Part shown: positions 36,464 to 45,378 of the stretch, one piece after another
Position numbering within the stretch: the first letter of the stretch is position 1
Layout: every line of letters begins with the position of its first letter
DNA from: G963674835 sp963674835
GTDB taxonomy: Bacteria; Planctomycetota; Planctomycetia; Pirellulales; Thermoguttaceae
NCBI GenBank assembly: GCA_963674835.2
Contig: CAXXKC010000002.1
Span: forward strand, 682,001 to 746,000
Direction of reading: 5' to 3'
Length of the DNA: 64,000 nucleotides
The notes under the pieces: generated by a model
What the model saw: the letters and a program-made list of their open reading frames with translations, nothing else
Told to the model about the DNA's origin: nothing
Database searches by the model: none
Position numbers and translations under genes: made by a program

Positions 36464-36473
36464 GGGCGAAAGG
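36464..36473. repeat. Target-site duplication, right copy
   Basis: GGGCGAAAGG, identical to 35196-35205. Confidence 0.92.
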
Positions 36474-36674
36474 GCTCCAGGCTATTGACCCACCGCGTCT
36501 TTCAATCACCTCGACCGCCTGCCGCTGGCGTTCGGCTTGCTGCAATCTCATGGCCAGCCAACTCATAGCGATGCTCGCCAGGACCATCACGACCAGCAAT
36601 GTCCGCAGGCCGTACTGAAACCAGCGACGACCGGAGGGAGGTGCTTCATGTTGGTATTCGGCGTTGCTGCTCAT

Positions 36675-37098
36675 GGCCACCTGCTCAGAGCCAACGGCTC
36701 TCCGATCGCCCCGGCATCTCGCACCAGGGCCCCCCCCTTGGTGGTTAATGATGCTAACACGGTCGCCTGAGGGCGGCAATGCCAATTCTCCCCATCGCCA
36801 TTTCGCCTCTCGCGCAAACTGACTTGCCTGGGTCCGGTCGATCTTGGGACATGCGGTGCCCATGGAAATCAGGGCGAGGCACTTGCGACCTCGTGCGCCG
36901 CGAGCATCAGAGACTGAATGCCACGGACCGAGCCCAATGCCCAAGCTCCAGCTTGGAAACCAGTCGGGGCACGCCGTCAGGGTCAGCGATCGCTTCGCTG
37001 CCGAGGCTGTTCACAGGCTGGCGACGCGTTCACTGTTCGGCCCATTTTGGGTCGGGAAATGCGGCCGCCCTTTTTCGTCACGATAGGGGCAGTCCCCG
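36675..37098. other. Intergenic, no supported gene
   Basis: This 424-base stretch upstream of the split LRR gene holds its promoter (weak TTGCCG, 17 bases, TAGCAT on the minus strand near 36755-36780) and a REP-like palindrome at 36941-36956. No ORF is convincing. Confidence 0.45.
36941..36956. repeat. REP-like palindrome
   Basis: CCAAGCT, two bases, AGCTTGG is a perfect hairpin. Sequences of this form (AAGCTxxAGCTTGG followed by GAAAC/GAACG) recur as short extragenic palindromes in many bacterial genomes; only one copy is in this window. Confidence 0.4.
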
Positions 37099-38814
37099 TT
37101 AAGGGTTCTTCCCCGCCAGTTCCAGCGACACGCCGTTGAAGAACTTGACGCATTGGCGCATCTCCGGCATGTTGTTGCTGAAGTTGTGGGAGTATTCCAG
37201 GCCGATCAGTGTCGGCTTGATGCCGAGGCGATGGAGTTCCTGGAACGTCTTCTTCAGCTCCGCTTTGCCAGTACCCCACGGAACGTCGTGGCCTTCGGCC
37301 GACAGCTCGTTCAGGTCGTGGAGTTGGATCGTGATCAGCCGATCGCCTAGGGTCCGGATCCCGTCGATCGGGTTGATTCCTGCACGCATCCAATAGCCCG
37401 TGTCGGGGCACGCGCCGATTCGCTTGCTCCGGCCCTTGCACACCTCGAGGATGTTCTTCGGATTCCAATAGACGGGCGACTGCTTCGGGCCGTGATTGTG
37501 AAGCGCGAGGTTGATGCGGTATTCGTCGCAGAAGCGTTCGATCACGTCCAGCGATTCGGGCGGCGGCTCCGAGATGAACGTCTCCACGCCCATCTTTCGG
37601 CCGAACTCGAAGACCTTGCGGCAGCCTTCCTCGTCGCCGGGAATCTGTGCATAGAAACACGTCGGCATGCGGATTCCGGCCGCATCCATCTTCAGCCGAA
37701 TCTGCTGCAATTCTTCATCCGTCAGGTTGGCGTCGAAGTTCTTCGCGATCTCCTTGCTGACCTTCTGGAAACTCAATCCGCCGATGTAATTCAACCCGAG
37801 TTCTCGCGTCTTGTCGATCGTCTCGAACAGCGTGAACTCGTGGAGCCCCCACGCCGTCACGCCGAACCGCCAACCGAGCTTCTCCTGGGCAGCCACCGCG
37901 GGAGTCAATCGGTTGCTCGGGGTGGTTGAGCCATCGAGGTCGCCCATGACAAACTGCAGGGCGCCCAGGTAGAACGCGAGGATCTTGGGATCCATGAAGT
38001 CGGCGGGGCTGTGGCCGATCGTGCAATAGACGACGCGCCCGCGACCGTAGTTGCGCGTCCACGCCAACGCATAGTCACTGTCGTCACGCTCGATGCCAGG
38101 ACGCGTGCCTTTGGCCGGGAGATCCGTCTTCGCCGTATCGATGCTGAACAGCACACGAAGGCGATCGCGCGAGTAGGGACCGTGAACGCGAAAGAACTCA
38201 CTCACGTGCTCGAACCCCTTGCCGCCGAACGGGCGGTTGAGGGGATGGTCCGGCGAGTCGAGCTTGACAACGATTCGCTCGTCCTGGGTCAGATGGGCCG
38301 CACCACGTCCGCCGATCATCTGCCCGAACTCGGGCCAGGTTTCCTTGGCGCCCTGTCGGAAATCGGTGAACGCCACAGTTGTCCCGTGGATTCCCAGCAG
38401 TCCACCCCCGCTGACCACGAACTCGATCAGGTTCCGCCGGAGCACCGGATCGGTGAACAGATTCCCAACCGTGTTGTTGAGGCAGACTGCATCGAACTGT
38501 TTGAGGTTCTCTCTCTTGAAGACCGCGGGATCGCGGGAAATCACCATCGTAAACGCCCCGGTCTTCTCGCCCATGCGCGTGAACGCGTAATTGGAAGTCT
38601 CGATCGAGCCGTGGCCGGGATAGTCCACGTTGCGATCGAAAATCAGGAGCTTGCGAGCTCGTTGCACTTCGGCCGGCGCCTTCGCAGGCAGGGCGGCTTC
38701 GACTTTCGCTTTCTCCTCCTCGGAGAGCTCACGCCGCGGCCTTTGTTCGACGGCTGAGATGCGGGATGCAAACAGCACGACAGTGATCAGTAAGGCGTGG
38801 AAGACCGGCTTCAT
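37099..38814 (-). CDS. Secreted ThuA-domain / sugar-isomerase TIM-barrel fusion
   Basis: The start ATG (38812-38814) opens a signal peptide (MKPVFHALLITVVLFASRISA). The 571-aa product has a ThuA-like domain at about 55-275 (KLLIFDRNVDYPGHG, GGGLLGIHGTTVAF, RVVYCTIGHSPADF) and an AP-endonuclease-2/sugar-phosphate-isomerase-type TIM barrel at about 305-565 (NLALHNHGP, IGACPDTGYW, TIQLHDLNE). In planctomycetes the two domains often act as separate secreted proteins; here they are fused. It is last in an operon with the Gfo/Idh and HEAT genes and is likely involved in sugar processing in the periplasm. Confidence 0.82.
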   Translation of the reverse strand: MKPVFHALLITVVLFASRISAVEQRPRRELSEEEKAKVEAALPAKAPAEVQRARKLLIFDRNVDYPGHGSIETSNYAFTRMGEKTGAFTMVISRDPAVFKRENLKQFDAVCLNNTVGNLFTDPVLRRNLIEFVVSGGGLLGIHGTTVAFTDFRQGAKETWPEFGQMIGGRGAAHLTQDERIVVKLDSPDHPLNRPFGGKGFEHVSEFFRVHGPYSRDRLRVLFSIDTAKTDLPAKGTRPGIERDDSDYALAWTRNYGRGRVVYCTIGHSPADFMDPKILAFYLGALQFVMGDLDGSTTPSNRLTPAVAAQEKLGWRFGVTAWGLHEFTLFETIDKTRELGLNYIGGLSFQKVSKEIAKNFDANLTDEELQQIRLKMDAAGIRMPTCFYAQIPGDEEGCRKVFEFGRKMGVETFISEPPPESLDVIERFCDEYRINLALHNHGPKQSPVYWNPKNILEVCKGRSKRIGACPDTGYWMRAGINPIDGIRTLGDRLITIQLHDLNELSAEGHDVPWGTGKAELKKTFQELHRLGIKPTLIGLEYSHNFSNNMPEMRQCVKFFNGVSLELAGKNP

Positions 38815-38911
38815 AGGAGTGTGCTCCCGGTGAGGTTTTAGCGGCGAACTCCCGGGGCTCGTCCGGTTCAACCGTGCGTGAACCCCGAACCCCAAGGAGC
38901 GATAATTAACG

Positions 38912-40267
38912 TCACACGTTCCATGGTTCTCGACTCGATCGGGCTCGCAACGCGTTGGCTTCGCGATCGTCGATGAATTCTTCCTTGACCGGGTCCCACT
39001 TCAGGGCTCGTCCCGTCCATAGAGCGATGCATCCCAGATGGGCGAGGATCGTCGAGCATGCGCCGATCTCGACGTCGGCTCGGGGGCGGCGGCGCGTACG
39101 AATGCAGTCGATCCAATCTCGGTGATTCTCCACCACCGAATGGGACTTGGGGACCTCCGTGTCGAGCACGTACTCGGGATAACAGCGCAGCACCCCGAAA
39201 CGCTCGACGTGAACCCAGCCTTCATCCCCCACGAAGAGGACGCCGAAGTTCTTGATCGGTGTCTTGGGATCCCAGCCTTTGGGAATGAGGTGCTTGCCCG
39301 GTTCGAGCACGGTCGCACAAACGATCTTTGTACCATCCGCGTAGCTGAACGTGAGTGACGGCACCCCATTGACGCCTGGCGGGATGATCTCGGTAGGGCC
39401 GTCGCCATCCTTGTCCAGGCCTGCGTGGGCCGAGTCGAGGTTGTGGACCAGCCCTGAGGTCATTCCCCCGGCACCGAAGGCACGGTTGCAGCTCCAAGGC
39501 ACAACGTTCTTGGGTGGACCCGCGTGATGGTACTGGTAGTTGTACGGATACCAGGGACAAGGGCCGAGCCACATATCCCAATCGATACCCTTCGGCAGAG
39601 GCTCTGCCGGCAAATTCAGGTAGTCGCTGACGCCAGTTCCCGACACGTAGGCCAGCTTGACCTTTCCTATCCGGCCCGCCCGCACCATCTCGAAAGCCTT
39701 GCGGAACTCGGCCGAATTGCGCTGCTGCAGGCCGGTCTGAAATACTACGTTGTGCCGACGCACCGCTTCAACCATCGTGCGCGCCTGGCGGATCGTCAGC
39801 GAGATCGGCTTCTCGCAGTAGATATCCTTGCCGGCCTTGGCCGCACGGACGGTAATCGCCGGATGCCAGCGTTCTCCCGTGACGATCGTCACGGCATCGA
39901 TGTCGTCGCGGGCCAGCAGTTCGCGGAAGTCGTTGTAGGCTTTGAAACCGTGGAACTGGCCACTCGGCTGCCGGGCCGCGTACTTCTGTTCGAGCAGCTT
40001 CGTGGAGTGATCTCGACGCCAGGGGTCGACATCGCTCAGCGCCAGAAGCTGGACCTCGGGGTTGTCGGCCAGAATGCTGAAATGGCCTCGGCCCATCATA
40101 CCGACCCCAATGGAACCGACGGTGAGCCGGTTGCTCGGGGCAGTGGCGCCGTCGAGACCCAATACGGTCGAACGACACACGAGCGGGACCGCAAGCGAGC
40201 CGGCAGCGGTGGCCGTTCGTCTGAGCATGTCGCGTCGAGTGAGCCGTGCGTGTTGCATGCGTGTCAT
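38912..40267 (-). CDS. Tat-exported Gfo/Idh/MocA-family oxidoreductase
   Basis: Start ATG follows GTAGGAGGTC. The 451-aa protein has a Tat signal (LTRRDMLRRTATAAG, 9-23), a Rossmann motif GSIGVGMMGRG (51-61) for NAD(P), and the family signature KDIYCEKPISL (147-157). The C-terminal domain has the usual GGMTSGLVHNLDSAH. It oxidises or reduces a sugar or polyol with its cofactor, probably outside the cytoplasm after folding. The HEAT gene ends 12 bases upstream and the ThuA-TIM gene begins 97 bases downstream, so the three form one transcription unit. Confidence 0.88.
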   Translation of the reverse strand: MTRMQHARLTRRDMLRRTATAAGSLAVPLVCRSTVLGLDGATAPSNRLTVGSIGVGMMGRGHFSILADNPEVQLLALSDVDPWRRDHSTKLLEQKYAARQPSGQFHGFKAYNDFRELLARDDIDAVTIVTGERWHPAITVRAAKAGKDIYCEKPISLTIRQARTMVEAVRRHNVVFQTGLQQRNSAEFRKAFEMVRAGRIGKVKLAYVSGTGVSDYLNLPAEPLPKGIDWDMWLGPCPWYPYNYQYHHAGPPKNVVPWSCNRAFGAGGMTSGLVHNLDSAHAGLDKDGDGPTEIIPPGVNGVPSLTFSYADGTKIVCATVLEPGKHLIPKGWDPKTPIKNFGVLFVGDEGWVHVERFGVLRCYPEYVLDTEVPKSHSVVENHRDWIDCIRTRRRPRADVEIGACSTILAHLGCIALWTGRALKWDPVKEEFIDDREANALRARSSREPWNV

Positions 40268-40279
40268 TGCCGCGACCTC

Positions 40280-42406
40280 CTACTTCTTCGGTTGTTCCTG
40301 TTTCCGGGCTTCGATATCGCGGAGCACCTTGGGAATCTGCTGCTGAAGGGCTGCGTCCTGCGTCATCGGTTGGATCTTCTTCAACGCGGCCATGGCCTGG
40401 TCAGGGTGGGACTGGCTGAGCCCCTTTGCCAGGGTGAAGACGGCCGGAACGGCAGATCCCTTCAACTCGCCGTCGTCGACAAAGGTGAGCAGCAGCGTCA
40501 GGGCATCGGGGACACGGACTGCCGCCAGACGCGAAACGAAGAGTTCCTTGTCTTCCTTTCTCGTCGCCACCTTCATCGCGTCCCGGAGCAGCTCAAACGT
40601 TTTCTGCGGCGATCGTTCGCTCGGCAGGGCCACGACGCGGGCGTAGGCCCTTAGCGACCAGATACGGTAAGGCTCCACGTCGCTCGTCTTCGCAATTTCC
40701 AGCAACTCATCCGCCACTGAGGCGTCCGGCCAGTTGGCAAGGGCCCGATATCCGGCGTCGCGAACCGCCTGGTCGGCGCTCTTCATGGCCGTGTGAACCG
40801 CCGGAAGGGCCGCCTGTCCGCCGATGCGAGCGAACGTTGGCAGAAGCGCACATTGGGCTTCGGCCCCACCCTTCTCCATGGCGGTGAGCAACGGTGCGGA
40901 TTGCTGGGCAGGATCGGCGATCTGCCCGCAACTCATCCAGAGGGCACGGTCTGCTGCCTCCCGTTCTTCGCCGGGAGCCGTCTTGCACATCAGGGCCGCC
41001 AGGGCCTCCGCCTCTTTCGCCGTTGCCATGACCTCCAGCGCCTTGAAGGCCTCCAGGCGAGTCGCGCCATCGGACGAGCCGGCCGCCTTCAGAAAGACCG
41101 GCACGAAGTCCGGTGAGCGTCTTGCCAGGGCACACTGGAGGACGACCGCCGGAAGATCCTTCGCCTGAGCCGTCCACGCGATGAGCGCCCCGTCGACACC
41201 CTCGACAGGCGTGAGGCGCAACGTCTCGAAGGCTGCATGACGGACCGATTCATCTTCCTTGCCTGTCAGCAGGGCCACCAGTGCCGGCACATCCTCAGGC
41301 GTTCCGGATCGAATCAACGCAGCCAACGCAGCGGTGCGCACTCCCGCATCCTGTTGACCAAGCGCCTTCAACGCTGCCTCGCGGATCGCCGGATTCCTGC
41401 GCTGCTTGAGACTGACGAACGCGGCGATCTTCCCGGCCGCCGGGAGTCCGCCAATGGCCGACGCGACTCTCTCGATCTCCTTGGGCCCGCGGAGACCGGT
41501 GACCCAATCGGCAGCAACGGCTCGCTTCCAAGGTTCGTTACTCTTCAGACCATCGATGACCAGGGCCAGCGATTCAGACGGCTTGGCGGCAATCAGACCG
41601 CGAAAGCCGGCAGCTCGGACCTGTTCGGAATCGGCGCTCAGGAGTGATTCGCAGATTTCGGCAGCTTTTATCTGTTCTTGTTCTCCTCGCCGGCAGAGCG
41701 ACGCCACCGCATCGAGTTGGGCATCGACCACAACCGGGCGCAGCGCCTCGGGAGCTTTTCCGGCAAAGGCCTGAATCGCCTCTGCCGCAAAAAGGCTGCC
41801 AATTCGTCCCAGGGAAATAAGGCATACTTCGCGGAGCTCGTTGTCGTCGCTCGCCAGCAGAGCGGCAATCGCCGGAGCAGCTTCTGTGTCGGCGAGTCGC
41901 CCCAGCGAGATGACCACGCCGACCTTCTGTCGCCCCTCCGTCTTGGCAAGCATCTCTCGAAGCGTCTTGTTCGCTGCCGGGCTGCCGATCCCTTCCAGGG
42001 CAAAGCGTGCCATGTAGGATGCGCGTGGATTGGGCAACAAGGCCGCCAAGGCCGGAAGTGAAGCATCGGAGCCGACGATCGCCAGTTGGCGGCACGCGTA
42101 GTCCTTTCCCAGATCGCTGGCGTTGCCCTCGAGTACGGCTACGAGCCGTTTTTCCAGATCGGCCCGGACCTTCTCGTCGGCTCGTGATGCGACGACGGCC
42201 TGACGGATGGGATTGAAGATGCCGAGGTCTTGACCCAATTCCAGCTTGACCAGCTTCTGAAACGCCTCGTCCAGCGCCGGGTTGCTCTCCGACGGGGGCT
42301 CTGCAAAAGCCGAACAAGGAACCAGGGCGAGAATCATGCACGCCCAGAAAGCGGCGACTCGACAACGTTGCTTCGGTACAGGAACGACGGTGGGTGGATG
42401 GCACAT
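40280..42406 (-). CDS. Secreted HEAT-repeat protein
   Basis: The 708-aa product starts MCHPPTVVPVPKQRCRVAAF with a signal peptide (h-region FWACMILALVPCSAF). It consists of many HEAT units, for example SLPALAALLPNPRASYMARFA, GVRTAALAALIRSGTPEDVP and ESVRHAAFETLRLT. Such scaffolds hold protein partners and have no catalysis of their own. First gene in the operon with Gfo/Idh and ThuA-TIM genes, so it may organise these secreted enzymes. No strong ribosome binding site precedes the ATG. Confidence 0.75.
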   Translation of the reverse strand: MCHPPTVVPVPKQRCRVAAFWACMILALVPCSAFAEPPSESNPALDEAFQKLVKLELGQDLGIFNPIRQAVVASRADEKVRADLEKRLVAVLEGNASDLGKDYACRQLAIVGSDASLPALAALLPNPRASYMARFALEGIGSPAANKTLREMLAKTEGRQKVGVVISLGRLADTEAAPAIAALLASDDNELREVCLISLGRIGSLFAAEAIQAFAGKAPEALRPVVVDAQLDAVASLCRRGEQEQIKAAEICESLLSADSEQVRAAGFRGLIAAKPSESLALVIDGLKSNEPWKRAVAADWVTGLRGPKEIERVASAIGGLPAAGKIAAFVSLKQRRNPAIREAALKALGQQDAGVRTAALAALIRSGTPEDVPALVALLTGKEDESVRHAAFETLRLTPVEGVDGALIAWTAQAKDLPAVVLQCALARRSPDFVPVFLKAAGSSDGATRLEAFKALEVMATAKEAEALAALMCKTAPGEEREAADRALWMSCGQIADPAQQSAPLLTAMEKGGAEAQCALLPTFARIGGQAALPAVHTAMKSADQAVRDAGYRALANWPDASVADELLEIAKTSDVEPYRIWSLRAYARVVALPSERSPQKTFELLRDAMKVATRKEDKELFVSRLAAVRVPDALTLLLTFVDDGELKGSAVPAVFTLAKGLSQSHPDQAMAALKKIQPMTQDAALQQQIPKVLRDIEARKQEQPKK

Positions 42407-42902
42407 ATCGTCAATGTCCGGAAGGAGGGAAGGTGAAATGGCAGGCACACGGGGTGGGAGCGCCCTCGACAGGGCACCTCCGTAAGTCTAGTGACTGCGC
42501 ACACTCGACGCAACCAAGTTTCCTATTCGGCGGGTTGCACCGGTAAGCGTCTTCCTTCGCTCCGCCCACCGATCGAAGCGTGGGCCGCCTGTTGGAGTGT
42601 CGGCACGCAAGCCCCGGCTGAGATCCTGGGCTGTCAGCCGGCCCAAAGCCGCTCTTGGTTGACCCGGGCTTCCGCGACTCGCGATAATAGATCGCATTCG
42701 GCGTATCTTTAGCGCGTGTTCCGCTTTCTAAACCGCAGAAACACGCCGCCACAAACGCTACAGTTGAGTGCGAAATGCACTGGCCGCGAGTGGGAACCGA
42801 GTCCGCGCCGCATACGGCAACAGACGAGCGCGTGCCGTTGCTCTCCGGCCTTACACCCCTTCGAGTAGTCCGCAATAACCCAAGCCCAGACTTCCCGCAC
42901 CG
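42407..42902. other. Intergenic region between divergent genes
   Basis: About 500 bases, with no convincing gene. It holds a good plus-strand promoter at 42659-42688 for the 812-aa protein gene; the minus-strand promoter for the HEAT operon was not located. Confidence 0.5.
42659..42688 (+). promoter_or_regulatory. Sigma-70-type promoter of the 812-aa protein gene
   Basis: TTGACC (42659-42664), 18 bases, GATAAT (42683-42688), 214 bases before the ATG. The long leader has no obvious structure. Confidence 0.6.
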
Positions 42903-45341
42903 ATGCCAACATCTTCGAAACGCCTGCTTTGCTTTGCCCTGTTCCTACTTTCCATCTTGTCCACAGCGGCCGGCGACGATACGCCGCTGGCAATTTCGGG
43001 CCGCTATCCGCACTTGGCCGTGTTCAACCACGGTGGTGAATGCGGCATCGGGGCGGTTGTGCCCTGGGCCGGTCATCTGTGGTTCACCAGCTACCCACCG
43101 CACAAACCCACAGGCAGCGACGACAAGCTGTACGAGGTCGACGAGCAACTGAAGATGGTCGCCCGACCCGAGAGCATCGGCGGCACATCCGCCAACCGGC
43201 TGATCCACCGCGAATCGAAGCAGTTGTTCATCGGGCCCTACGTGATCGATGCGGATGGCGCCGTCCGGGTCATTCCTTACCGCAAGGCGCCCGGCCGCCC
43301 CACCGCCACCACCCGGCACCTCACCGATCCGGCGGGCAAGGTCTACACCTTCACCATGGAGGAAGGGCTTTATGAAATCGATGTCAAGACGCTTCACGTG
43401 ACCACGCTGAACAAGGACGCCAACTTCAAAGGGGCCGTCGACATCGTGCCCGGCTATCACGGCAAGGGAGCGTACTCGTCGCAAGGGCGGCTGGTGGTGG
43501 CCAACAACGGCGATAGAAAGGTCGACTGGCGCCGGCAGTTGTTCGGCGATACCGGATGTTTGGCCCAATGGTCTGGCCCCGGGCACGCATGGGAAGTGGT
43601 CCGCCGGCACCAGTTCACCGAGGTCACCGGGCCGGGAGGGATCCAGGGAAATGCCAACGCCGCCGATCCGTTATGGGCCGTCGGCTGGGACCGCCGGTCC
43701 CTCCGCTTGGAATTGCTCGATGGGGGCCACTGGTCGACTTTCCGCCTGCCGATGGCCGACTTCAGCTACAACGCCTCGCACGGTTGGTATACCGAGTGGC
43801 CGCGCATCCGTGAGGTCGTACCAACAGCAGACGGCCAACCGGCAACGCTTCTGATGAATATGCACGGCGGGTGGTTCGACTTCCCGCAAGAATTCCGCAC
43901 GGCACACACCGCCGGTTTGCGTCCGCTGGGCAGCTATTTGAAGATCACGGCCGACGTCGCTACCTGGCAAGGCCGCATTGTGTTTGGATGCGACGACACG
44001 GCCATCACCGGCGGCAACGGTGTGGCAGGCCAGTCGCAGTCGAACTTGTGGTTCACTACGCTGGAAGGCCTTCGCCGAGCAGGAGAGCCGGTCGGCTGGG
44101 GCGGTCCCTGGCTGGACGACGACGTTTCGGCCGCTACGCCCAGCGATCCCTATCTGCTGGCCGGCTACACCCATCGTGTGCTTCATTTGGCGCACCGCTC
44201 GGATCGACCGGTCCGCTTCACGGCCGAGATCGACGTCGCCGGCAATGGTCAATGGCAAAAGTATGCAGACATCGACGTGCCTGCCAGCGGGTATGCCTGG
44301 CGAGCGATACCCGACGATCAGGGCGGCCAATGGATCCGTCTCTCCACCGACGTCGACGCGTCCGGGGCCACCGCACGGCTGCATTACGGGCTGAGCCGCG
44401 GGGCAGAGGCCGATCCGGCGATGTTCGAGTCGCTGGCCGAGGCCGACCAGCCCAGCCCGTACTCGACCGGCATCGTTCGCCCTCGCGGCGGCGATCGGGG
44501 TACGCTCCAATTGCTGTCGCAAACAGTGGACGCCGCCGGAAAGGTCACGGCGACCGGCTACTACGAGATCGGGGCCGACATGAAGCTCGTCCAGCGTTCG
44601 GACGATACCAACGGCCGCGCCGTGTTGGAAAAGAAGGCAGCCGTCGGCCCAGGCAGTTTTCAAGTCGACTCGGCATCAGTCATTCTCACCGACCGTGACC
44701 ATCGCTACCGCTTGCCCAAGGCTCCGACGAGCGCCGATGCCTCGTGGCCCGGCAGCCCACCCCGGGTCATCCGTGAGGTCGCCACCGAACGCGACCTGCT
44801 CAACGTGGCAGGCACGTTCTACGTACTGCCCAAGCGAGACTATTCTATGGGAGTTCGCGGTGTCAAGCCGGTGTGCAGTCACGACAAGCGGATCGGCGAT
44901 TTCTGCTCGTGGCGAGGTCTGCTCGTACTCACCGGAGCCAAGTTGACTGCGGCGAGTTCGGCTCACCATGTTGTTTCTGACGACGGGCGAGCGGCTCTGT
45001 GGCTGGGTGACATCGACGACCTGTGGAAGCTCGGCAAGCCGCAAGGCGTCGGCGGACCGTGGCGCGACACGGTCGTCGAGGCCGGTCAGTGGTCCGATCC
45101 TTACCTCATGACCGGCTACGACCACAAGCAACTGACTGTCTCGCACGACGCCACCGAGCCCGTCACGTTCACCGTCGAAGTCGACGTCACGGCCGATGGT
45201 ACGTGGCGCCAGTACACAACGCTGGCGGTCGCGCCGGGGCAATCGCTCGTCCACGAGTTTCCTGCCGGTTTCAGCGCTCATTGGGTGCGATTGTCGACCG
45301 ACCGATCATGCCGATCAACGGCCATCTTCCGGTACGAGTAG
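42903..45341 (+). CDS. Secreted protein with duplicated C-terminal module, unknown function
   Basis: The 812-aa product has a signal peptide (LLCFALFLLSILSTAAG). Residues 35-380 form a beta-rich, propeller-like region (LWFTSYPPHKPTGSDDKLYE, GLYEIDVKTLHVTTL). A module of about 115 residues then occurs twice, at about 382-498 and 699-812: each begins LW, contains GGPW with SDPYL and TGY/AGY, and ends WIRLSTD/WVRLSTD. It looks like an internal duplication around a middle beta region. I do not recognise an enzymatic motif; carbohydrate binding or display outside the cell is a guess. Confidence 0.7.
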   Translation: MPTSSKRLLCFALFLLSILSTAAGDDTPLAISGRYPHLAVFNHGGECGIGAVVPWAGHLWFTSYPPHKPTGSDDKLYEVDEQLKMVARPESIGGTSANRLIHRESKQLFIGPYVIDADGAVRVIPYRKAPGRPTATTRHLTDPAGKVYTFTMEEGLYEIDVKTLHVTTLNKDANFKGAVDIVPGYHGKGAYSSQGRLVVANNGDRKVDWRRQLFGDTGCLAQWSGPGHAWEVVRRHQFTEVTGPGGIQGNANAADPLWAVGWDRRSLRLELLDGGHWSTFRLPMADFSYNASHGWYTEWPRIREVVPTADGQPATLLMNMHGGWFDFPQEFRTAHTAGLRPLGSYLKITADVATWQGRIVFGCDDTAITGGNGVAGQSQSNLWFTTLEGLRRAGEPVGWGGPWLDDDVSAATPSDPYLLAGYTHRVLHLAHRSDRPVRFTAEIDVAGNGQWQKYADIDVPASGYAWRAIPDDQGGQWIRLSTDVDASGATARLHYGLSRGAEADPAMFESLAEADQPSPYSTGIVRPRGGDRGTLQLLSQTVDAAGKVTATGYYEIGADMKLVQRSDDTNGRAVLEKKAAVGPGSFQVDSASVILTDRDHRYRLPKAPTSADASWPGSPPRVIREVATERDLLNVAGTFYVLPKRDYSMGVRGVKPVCSHDKRIGDFCSWRGLLVLTGAKLTAASSAHHVVSDDGRAALWLGDIDDLWKLGKPQGVGGPWRDTVVEAGQWSDPYLMTGYDHKQLTVSHDATEPVTFTVEVDVTADGTWRQYTTLAVAPGQSLVHEFPAGFSAHWVRLSTDRSCRSTAIFRYE

Positions 45342-45378
45342 GCTGCATGGGGTTCGTCGTCGAGGCACGACCCACGTG

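Larger units (their letters stand above)
34711..36674 (-). pseudogene. Leucine-rich-repeat membrane-anchored protein gene, split by an IS
   Basis: The 5' part (36464-36674) encodes a start MSSNAEYQHE after an AGGTGG ribosome site, then one membrane helix (YGLRTLLVVMVLASIAMSWL) and an AERQRQAVEVIERRGG linker typical of planctomycete LRR proteins. The 3' part (34711-35205) encodes LRR units with TRITDAGMVNV and GTRITDAGLQHL. Removing the IS plus one copy of the 10-bp duplication rejoins them in frame as a 231-residue protein, with AWSPFA followed by HGPDW. Such proteins have an anchored short helix and exposed LRRs; no function is known. The split is direct evidence of recent loss. Confidence 0.9.
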
